Shown one piece after another: positions 58,586 through 64,000 of a stretch of 64,000 bases of DNA. Numbering within the stretch: position 1 is the stretch's first letter; each line of letters opens with the position of its first letter. The translations under genes and the position numbers were made by a program. This stretch comes from VHCN01 sp964589935. Its GTDB lineage: Bacteria > Verrucomicrobiota > Verrucomicrobiia > Limisphaerales > VHCN01. The notes under the pieces were generated by a model. It worked only from the letters and a program-made list of their open reading frames with translations, was not told the origin of the DNA and did not search any database. The stretch spans positions 157,630 through 221,629 of the forward strand of contig CAZPVD010000006.1 of assembly GCA_964589935.1 (NCBI GenBank), in the 5' to 3' direction.

Positions 58586-59836
58586 TCAAATTTGTTTTGC
58601 TGTCACGCGCTCCGCCATCGCGTTGCCCGCGATCCAGCCGGTCGTCCACGCGGCTTGAAAGTTGAAGCCGCCCGTGATGCCGTCAATGTCCAGCAATTCG
58701 CCCGCGAAATACAAGCCGGGGCACACGCGGCTCTCCATCGTCTTGAAGTCCACCTCCGCGAGCCGCACGCCGCCGCACGTGACGAACTCGTCCTTGTTCA
58801 GGCTCTTGCCCGTGACGGCGAACTCCGATTCCGTCAACTGCCGCGCCAGCGCGTGCAGCCGCGCGCGGTCGAGGCCGGCCCATTGCACCGGCGCGGAAAT
58901 GCCCGCGGCGGCGACGAACCGTTCCCACAAGCGCGCCGGCAGCCCGCCGAGCGGCGCGTTCACGACGCGTTTCGCGCCGGTGAGTTCGCGCTGACGCTGG
59001 CCGAGCGCCACGACGCTCTCGAATGTTTCTCCCGGCAGCCAGTTCACATGCAGCGCATGGTGATAATTTCGCTCGTGCAACTCGCGCGCGCCCCACGCCG
59101 ACAGGCGCAAAATCGCCGGCCCACTCAAGCCCCAGTGCGTGATGAGTAATGGGCCGGTCTCCTTCAATTTTGTCCCCGGCACGCTCACCGTCGCGCGCTC
59201 GACGCTCAGGCCGGACAGTCCTTCCAGCCGCTTGTCGGAAATGTGAAACGTGAACAGCGACGGCACGGGCGGCTCCAGCGTGTGGCCGAGCGAAGTCGCA
59301 AGCGAACCCGCCGCCGCCGCGCGGCAACCGCCGGTGGCGAGAAGCAGCGCGGTGCAGTCGAGTTTTTCGCCGTTCGCCAACGTGAGTCGAAAACCGACTT
59401 CAGCAAGCCGCTCCGCGCGTTCCACGCCGCAGTTGGCAATCAGCTTCACGCCTGCCGCGCTCGCGGATTTCATCAGGCACTCGATGATCGTCTGCGATTG
59501 GTCGGTGGTCGGAAACATGCGCCCGTCGGCTTCCGTCTTGAGTCGCACGCCGCGCGACTCGAACCACTTCACGGTGTCCGCCGCCTGGAAGCGGTGAAAC
59601 GCGCCGATGAGCGCGCGTTCACCGCGCGGAAATCGCTTCACCAATTCCTTCGGCTCGAAGCACGAGTGCGTCACGTTGCAGCGTCCGCCGCCGGAGATTT
59701 TCACCTTCTGCAAAAACTGTGGCCCGCGTTCCAGCACAATAACTGTGCCGTGTCCCTGTAACGCTTCCGCGCATGTGATCGCCGCGAAAAACCCCGCCGC
59801 GCCTCCGCCGACGACGATGATTATTGGTTGGGTCAT
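58586..59836 (-). CDS. FAD/NAD(P)-dependent oxidoreductase, BaiN/HI0933 family
   Basis: 416 residues. N-terminal FAD motif IIVVGGGAAGFFAAITCAEA, then KVKISGGGRCNVTHSCFEP, a family hallmark. FPTTDQSQTIIECLMKSA and LLITHWGLSGPAILRLSAW follow. The C-terminal end GLYFAGELLDIDGITGGFNF plus GWIAGNAM is diagnostic. Its substrate is not known. The ATG overlaps the stop of the HD-domain gene (ATGA) and it precedes lpxB by four bases, so it lies in the lipid A operon. Confidence 0.92.
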   Translation of the reverse strand: MTQPIIIVVGGGAAGFFAAITCAEALQGHGTVIVLERGPQFLQKVKISGGGRCNVTHSCFEPKELVKRFPRGERALIGAFHRFQAADTVKWFESRGVRLKTEADGRMFPTTDQSQTIIECLMKSASAAGVKLIANCGVERAERLAEVGFRLTLANGEKLDCTALLLATGGCRAAAAGSLATSLGHTLEPPVPSLFTFHISDKRLEGLSGLSVERATVSVPGTKLKETGPLLITHWGLSGPAILRLSAWGARELHERNYHHALHVNWLPGETFESVVALGQRQRELTGAKRVVNAPLGGLPARLWERFVAAAGISAPVQWAGLDRARLHALARQLTESEFAVTGKSLNKDEFVTCGGVRLAEVDFKTMESRVCPGLYFAGELLDIDGITGGFNFQAAWTTGWIAGNAMAERVTAKQI

Positions 59837-60363
59837 GCAGCCGGATCAGCTTCAACCGACGCATCCCATGCCGTCAAAAGTTCAATTGGCCTGTGAAGAC
59901 GCGCAGCTCGCTCACTGGCCCAAGCAATGAATTCGTCCGATCGAGCCAGAGGTGTATTGAGATAGTCTAATTGAGGTTTTATCCCAACGCGCAGGAGATC
60001 AAGCCGGTCGGCATCCCAACAGGTTTGCACCGTGATGTCCAAGTGCGTCCGATGCTCGGTGTGAAAGGAGCACGCGGTCAGCAGCAGTTTCAAATGATCG
60101 TCAGGTAAGGAATAAAGTTTTCCGTGAGCAGCACTCGCAAGTTCGGCACCACGCCGACCGTGTTCTGGATCAAAGTCTTCATTCCTTCGACACGCATCGT
60201 GAAAAACAGCGAAGAGTCTGATGATGTCGATATTCGCTCCACTAACTTCCGCGAGACGCTCACCATTTTCGCAGACGCGTGCCCAGTGACTTACGCCGTG
60301 AAGCCCGTCCCACGACAAGCGATATTGCCGGCGGATCATCCGGAGAAGTTCAGGTGTGACCAT
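59833..60363 (-). CDS. HD-domain-like metal phosphohydrolase-type protein
   Basis: About 176 residues. HD motif elements in order: GLHGVSHWARVCENGERLAE (His), IDIIRLFAVFHDACRRNED (His-Asp), ACSFHTEH and CWDADRLDLLRVGIKP (Asp). Such proteins are phosphohydrolase-like with unknown substrates. ATG at 60363 follows the stop of the Gfo/Idh/MocA gene by five bases; a TTG at 60372 would overlap it. It overlaps the flavoprotein gene by four bases. Confidence 0.8.
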   Translation of the reverse strand: MVTPELLRMIRRQYRLSWDGLHGVSHWARVCENGERLAEVSGANIDIIRLFAVFHDACRRNEDFDPEHGRRGAELASAAHGKLYSLPDDHLKLLLTACSFHTEHRTHLDITVQTCWDADRLDLLRVGIKPQLDYLNTPLARSDEFIAWASERAARLHRPIELLTAWDASVEADPAA

Positions 60364-60368
60364 TACGC

Positions 60369-61418
60369 TCAAACTACCCGGCCCGCGGTGCCGATTTGCC
60401 GCGTGATTTCAAACGCCAAGTCCAGCGCGCGTTTTGCGGATTCACCGCTGACCATGGGGGTTTGCTGCGCGCGGACACATTCGACGAAGTGTTGCAGTTC
60501 CAGCTTGAGCGGCTCGTCCTTCGCGATGGGCACGGGTTCGCGCACGATTTTTTTGCCGGCAAATTCGCTGACAATCGCGGAGTCCTTGCCGACGCCGAGT
60601 TTGGCGGCCAGCACTTTTTTCAGGATCGAACTCTCCTCCTCGCCGTCGCGGGCGATGCGATAGATAAAGCCTTCCTGCGCGCGGTAATCGAGGCTGATGT
60701 AGCTCGGCTGCGCGCCGCCGCTAAACACGCGGATTTTGCGCAGGCGCTCGGCGCTCACGCGGCTGGCGGTGAGGTTGGCGACGCAGCCGTTGGCGAAGCG
60801 CAGGCGCGCGTTCGCGATGTCCTCGGACTTGCTCAAGACAGGAATGCCCACGGCGTCAACGCTCGCGACGGGCGAGCGCACGAAGGCGAGCACCACGTCG
60901 AGATCGTGAATCATCAAATCGAGCACAACGCCGATGTCCGTGCTGCGCGCGGGATACGGCGAGAGGCGGTGGCACTCGATGAAACGCGGTTCCGGCGCGG
61001 CGGTTTCGAGATAGTTGAAAACGGGATTGAAGCGTTCGACGTGGCCGACTTGCAGCACGCAGCGCTGCCGTTGCGCGAGTTCGACGAGCTCGGCGGCCTG
61101 CGCGGCGTCGTCCGTCATCGGCTTCTCCACAAGGACGTGCTTGCCGGCTTGCAGCAACGTGCGCGCGATGTCGAAGTGCGTCGTGGTCGGGGTGACGACG
61201 CTGAAGGCGTCCGCCGCTGCGGTCGCCTCGGCGATGGAGGCGAAGGCGCGCACGTGATGTTTCTCCGCGATTTTCCGAGCTGTTTCCGCGTGAACGTCGA
61301 ACACGCCGGCGAACTCGATGGCGCGCGACGCGGCGAGTTCGGCGTAGAGACGCGCGTGCTCCTTGCCGAGCGAGCCGGTGCCGAGCACGGCGATTTTGAG
61401 TTTCTGCGCGGAGGCCAC
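60369..61418 (-). CDS. Gfo/Idh/MocA-family NAD(P)-dependent oxidoreductase
   Basis: About 349 residues from GTG 61418. Nucleotide-binding motif KIAVLGTGSLGKEHARLYAE, VEKPMTDDAAQAAEL and the catalytic region HRLSPYPARSTDIGVVLDLM followed by IHDLDVVLAF. Typical sugar dehydrogenase architecture. It opens the minus-strand operon that ends with lpxB, a placement seen in other lipid A clusters, where such dehydrogenases sit beside lpxA or lpxB, so a role in UDP-sugar or lipid A sugar modification is plausible, but the substrate is unproven. Confidence 0.85.
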   Translation of the reverse strand: MASAQKLKIAVLGTGSLGKEHARLYAELAASRAIEFAGVFDVHAETARKIAEKHHVRAFASIAEATAAADAFSVVTPTTTHFDIARTLLQAGKHVLVEKPMTDDAAQAAELVELAQRQRCVLQVGHVERFNPVFNYLETAAPEPRFIECHRLSPYPARSTDIGVVLDLMIHDLDVVLAFVRSPVASVDAVGIPVLSKSEDIANARLRFANGCVANLTASRVSAERLRKIRVFSGGAQPSYISLDYRAQEGFIYRIARDGEEESSILKKVLAAKLGVGKDSAIVSEFAGKKIVREPVPIAKDEPLKLELQHFVECVRAQQTPMVSGESAKRALDLAFEITRQIGTAGRVV

Positions 61419-61504
61419 CGCGCGAGTGTGCCATTGACGCCGCGCGACTGACAACGCGCAACTCGCGAGGTCAGCGTGCAATCAACCGCAGTTTAGTTTT
61501 CGGG

Positions 61505-61534
61505 TTGAACGCACGGCGCACAGCGGCCTAAATT
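61505..61534 (+). promoter_or_regulatory. Promoter of plsY-gpsA, probably leaderless
   Basis: TTGAAC (61505-61510), 18 bases, TAAATT (61529-61534), then cacggc and GTG at 61541. Only six bases separate -10 and start. Confidence 0.5.
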
Positions 61535-61540
61535 CACGGC

Positions 61541-62188
61541 GTGGAATTTCTGACTTACATCGCCGTTGTTGTCGCGGCGTATTTGATCGGCTCGATTCCC
61601 ACCGGTTTTCTCGTGGCGAAGGCGAAGGGCATAGACATCCGCACGGTCGGCAGCGGGAACATCGGCGCGACGAACGCGTTTCGCGTGCTGGGCAAGTCGG
61701 CGGGGAGTTTCGTGCTGCTGGCGGACGCGTTCAAGGGCTGGGCGGCGTGCCGCTGGGTTCCAAAGTTCGTTGACAAAGTGGCAGGCTCTCCCGATCCGAC
61801 CGATGGCGCGCTCGAAACTCTCGCGATCACCGGCGCGGTTGCGGTGGTGCTCGGCCACAACTACACCTGCTGGCTCAATTTCAAAGGCGGCAAGGGCATC
61901 GCAACCTCCGCCGGGGTGCTGTTCGCGCTCGTGCCGTGGGCCGCGCTCATCGCCCTCGCGACTTGGACGCTTCTGTTTGTTTCGACGAGGTATGTTTCGG
62001 TCGGCTCGCTTGGCGCGGCGGTGGTCCTTCCGTTTGCCACATTTTTCACGACCCACGATTTGTTGCTCACGAGCGTGACGGCCATGTTGAGCGCACTCGC
62101 CATTTACAAACACAAGCCGAACATCCAGCGGCTTCTTGCGGGGACGGAGAACCGCGTCAGCTTCAAAAAGAAAGAGCCAACGACATGA
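61541..62188 (+). CDS. plsY: Glycerol-3-phosphate acyltransferase PlsY
   Basis: 215 residues, integral membrane protein. Transfers acyl from acyl-phosphate to glycerol 3-phosphate, the first step of phospholipid synthesis. Motifs GSIPTGFLVAKAKGIDIRTV, GSGNIGATNAFRVLG, GHNYTCWLNFKGGKGIATSA are highly characteristic. Five or so hydrophobic helices are visible. GTG start. The stop overlaps the gpsA ATG (ATGA), so PlsY and GpsA are translationally coupled and act in successive steps. Confidence 0.95.
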   Translation: MEFLTYIAVVVAAYLIGSIPTGFLVAKAKGIDIRTVGSGNIGATNAFRVLGKSAGSFVLLADAFKGWAACRWVPKFVDKVAGSPDPTDGALETLAITGAVAVVLGHNYTCWLNFKGGKGIATSAGVLFALVPWAALIALATWTLLFVSTRYVSVGSLGAAVVLPFATFFTTHDLLLTSVTAMLSALAIYKHKPNIQRLLAGTENRVSFKKKEPTT

Positions 62189-63165
62189 ACATCACCGTGC
62201 TCGGCGCGGGCGCGTGGGGAACGGCGCTCGCCCGCATTCTCGCGCTCCGCGAACACCGTGTCACGATCTGGGATTTTTTTCCCGAAGCCGTCGAGGCGAT
62301 TCAAAAAACGGGACGCAACGAGCGTTATCTGCCCGGCTTCGAGCTGCCGGCGACCCTGCGCGCGGAGGCGGATGCGGCAAAGGCCATCGCCGGCGCGGAA
62401 GTCGTCGTGGTGGCCGCCGTGTCGAAGGCTTTCCGCAACGTGACGCGCGTGCTCGGCCCATTTGAGGGCGTGGTGGTGAGCGTGACGAAGGGCATCGAAT
62501 TCGAGACGGGCAAAACGATGACGGACATCCTGAAGGAGACTGCGCCGCGCTCGCGCGCCGTCGCGATGTCCGGCCCGACGCTGGCGATGGAAGTGGCGCG
62601 CGGCGTTCCCACCGCCATCGTTGCGGCCAGCACGGACGAGGCGGCGGCGCGAACGGTTCAGTCGCTCTTCCACAGCGCGGCGTTTCGCGTCTACACGAGC
62701 GCGGACGTGCACGGCGTCGAGTTGGGCGGCGCGCTCAAGAACGTCATCGCCATCGGCGCGGGCGTGTGCGACGGGCTGGGCTTCGGCGACAACTCGAAGG
62801 CCGCGCTCGTCACGCGCGCCATCGCGGAGCTGCGGCGGCTCGGCGTGGCGTGCGGCGCCCAGGCGGACACTTTTTCTGGCCTCAGCGGCATGGGCGACCT
62901 GATGGTGACGTGCTTCTCGAAGCTGAGCCGCAACCGCGGTTTCGGCGAGCGGCTCGGCAAGGGAGAAAAGATCGAGGCCATCCTCGCGAGCATGACCGCC
63001 GTGGCCGAGGGCCATCCCACGGCGCGCGCCGCGCATGAACTGGCGCGCAGGCACAACGTCGTGACGCCGATCATGGACGAGGTCCATGCGATGCTCTACG
63101 AAGGCAAGGACGTGAGGCAGGCCGTGCGTGATTTGACGGGGCGCGAATCGAAGGCGGAGGATTGA
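62185..63165 (+). CDS. gpsA: NAD(P)+-dependent glycerol-3-phosphate dehydrogenase
   Basis: 326 residues. N-terminus ITVLGAGAWGTALARILALR (NAD-binding), then VVVSVTKGIEFETGKTMTDI, SGPTLAMEVARGVPTAIVAA, VELGGALKNVIAIGAGVCDG (catalytic Lys) and FSGLSGMGDLMVTC. RNRGFGERLGKGEKIEAIL is the usual C-terminal motif. Provides glycerol 3-phosphate for plsY, whose gene directly precedes it with a 4-base overlap. Confidence 0.96.
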   Translation: MNITVLGAGAWGTALARILALREHRVTIWDFFPEAVEAIQKTGRNERYLPGFELPATLRAEADAAKAIAGAEVVVVAAVSKAFRNVTRVLGPFEGVVVSVTKGIEFETGKTMTDILKETAPRSRAVAMSGPTLAMEVARGVPTAIVAASTDEAAARTVQSLFHSAAFRVYTSADVHGVELGGALKNVIAIGAGVCDGLGFGDNSKAALVTRAIAELRRLGVACGAQADTFSGLSGMGDLMVTCFSKLSRNRGFGERLGKGEKIEAILASMTAVAEGHPTARAAHELARRHNVVTPIMDEVHAMLYEGKDVRQAVRDLTGRESKAED

Positions 63166-63207
63166 ACTGCGCCGAAGTTCGAGCATCATCCGCGGCAAAC
63201 TTAGCAG

Positions 63208-63825
63208 TCACGCCGCCAACGCGGACTTGATGTGCTGGAGCAGTTCGGCGTGGGATTCAACGGCGATGAACTGCGGAAACTCCCGTTTCACATTATCCGG
63301 CGCGCGGAAGAGAATTCCGACGTTCGCCTCTCCAAGCATCGCAGTGTCGTTGTAAGAATCGCCTCCGGCGATTACGTGGTAGTTCAGCGACTTGAGCGCG
63401 GCGACGGATTTTTTCTTCTGGTCGGTCTGGCGCAGTTGGTAGCCGGTGATGCGGTCATTATTAACGATGAGCCGATGACAGAAAAGAGTCGGCCAACCGA
63501 GTTGCTTGAGCAATGGCTGCGCGAACTGCTCGAAGGTGTCCGAGAGAATGATGACCTGCACGATGGAGTGCAGTTCATCAAGGAACTCGCGTCCGCCGGG
63601 CAGCGGCTTGAGCGTGCCGATGACATTCTGGATTTCGGAGAGCTTGATATTGTGCTGGTCAAGGATGCCGATGCGATAGCGCATGAGCTTGTCGTAGTCC
63701 GGCTCGTCGCGCGTGGTGCGGCGCAGCTCCGCGATGCCAGTTTTCTCGGAGACGGCGATCCAAATTTCGGGCGTGAGCACGCCTTCCATGTCGAGTGTCA
63801 CGATGGTCTGCTTCGTCTGTTCCAC
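63208..63825 (-). CDS. thrH: ThrH-like phosphoserine phosphatase/homoserine phosphotransferase
   Basis: About 205 residues from GTG 63825 (GTG 63846 is also possible). HAD superfamily with VTLDMEGVLTPEIWIAVSEK, the ThrH hallmark DxEGVLxPE motif, then IILSDTFEQFAQPLLKQLG, and VIAGGDSYNDTAMLGEA (HAD motif 4). ThrH in Pseudomonas dephosphorylates phosphoserine and can phosphorylate homoserine. The serine biosynthesis neighbours serA/serC are not in the window. Confidence 0.88.
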   Translation of the reverse strand: MEQTKQTIVTLDMEGVLTPEIWIAVSEKTGIAELRRTTRDEPDYDKLMRYRIGILDQHNIKLSEIQNVIGTLKPLPGGREFLDELHSIVQVIILSDTFEQFAQPLLKQLGWPTLFCHRLIVNNDRITGYQLRQTDQKKKSVAALKSLNYHVIAGGDSYNDTAMLGEANVGILFRAPDNVKREFPQFIAVESHAELLQHIKSALAA

Positions 63826-63888
63826 GGCGCGAGAGGGTGGCGACACGCGAGTGGCTTGTCCAGCCTGCGAACAAGCTCCGCAAAAAAA

Positions 63889-63917
63889 GAACGGCGCGGA
63901 GAAACTTCGCGCCGTTC
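63889..63917 (-). terminator. Intrinsic terminator downstream of glnA
   Basis: GAACGGCGCG (63889-63898), loop of nine, CGCGCCGTTC (63908-63917). On the minus strand the stem is followed by seven T residues (63882-63888). Perfect 10-bp stem. Confidence 0.8.
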
Positions 63918-63944
63918 GTGAATCGGAAGTTCTTTGCGTGCTGT

Positions 63945-64000
63945 CTACACGTCGTAGTAGAGGAAGAACTCGTAGGGGTGGGGGCGGATGCGCACGGCGT
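63945..64000 (-). CDS. glnA: Glutamine synthetase type I, C-terminal end (partial)
   Basis: Only the last 17 codons lie in the window. The protein ends AVRIRPHPYEFFLYYDV, matching the PHP-x-EF-x-LYY end of type I (GlnA) glutamine synthetases, which make glutamine from glutamate and ammonia. An intrinsic terminator follows. The rest of the gene lies beyond the window. Confidence 0.75.
   Translation of the reverse strand, partial: AVRIRPHPYEFFLYYDV

Overview
The window looks like a chromosomal segment of a high-GC Gram-negative member of the PVC superphylum, most likely Verrucomicrobiota (Pedosphaera/Limisphaera-like). The reasons are: lipid A genes (lpxK, lpxB, an LpxL-type acyltransferase); several prepilin-like proteins with the N-terminal helix and C-terminal 'DGH' motif common in this phylum; two large PSCyt/DUF1549/DUF1553 proteins and a DUF1501 protein; an ECF sigma factor beside a Ser/Thr kinase; and a double-length UvrA, a form also known in Chlamydia. 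The assignment is an inference from gene content. No rRNA or tRNA gene was seen.

Layout. 0.1-4 kb: minus-strand envelope genes (acyltransferase, lpxK, a lipoprotein, a prepilin-like protein). 4-13.5 kb: tilS, ftsH, rpe, a phosphohexomutase, a SIS-domain protein, a MetE-C-like protein and an MBL hydrolase, then sod on the minus strand. 13.6-18.2 kb: secreted proteins, a second prepilin-like protein and a polyprenyl synthase. 18.3-23.4 kb: rpoZ, smpB, rpmB, a VOC protein, cutA, a ThuA-like protein and a carB that encodes only the C-terminal half. 23.5-31.4 kb: a membrane Ser/Thr kinase with an ECF sigma factor, then secreted sialidase-like, propeller and lipoprotein genes. 31.4-38 kb: a PSCyt/DUF1553 protein, a low-GC DUF4145 gene, DUF1501 and GH16. 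38-44.2 kb: uvrA. 44.2-47.7 kb: a minor-pilin-like operon. 48-54.5 kb: Uma2-like, class IV aminotransferase, HIT, nrdR, glcD, a 21-bp tandem repeat, a TlpA-like thioredoxin and rex. 54.5-64 kb: a second DUF1549/DUF1553 protein, a lipid A cluster (Gfo/Idh/MocA - HD - flavoprotein - lpxB), plsY-gpsA, thrH and the 3' end of glnA.

Three things stand out. (1) Short dispersed repeats, palindromic pairs or low-complexity runs, lie between genes and also in frame inside genes. uvrA carries at least eleven; lpxB, the MetE-like gene and the DUF1501 gene also carry them. (2) uvrA encodes two complete UvrA units, with four ATPase sites, in 2049 residues. (3) A 14-unit, 21-bp repeat at 52.5 kb stays open as heptapeptides but has no convincing gene. 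Many promoters share a TTGctt/TTGaac - 16 to 18 - TAcctT/TAaatT layout, and several -10 boxes lie only 6-9 bases before the start codon, which suggests leaderless mRNAs.

All calls come from reading the sequence and remembered family signatures. No database search was run.
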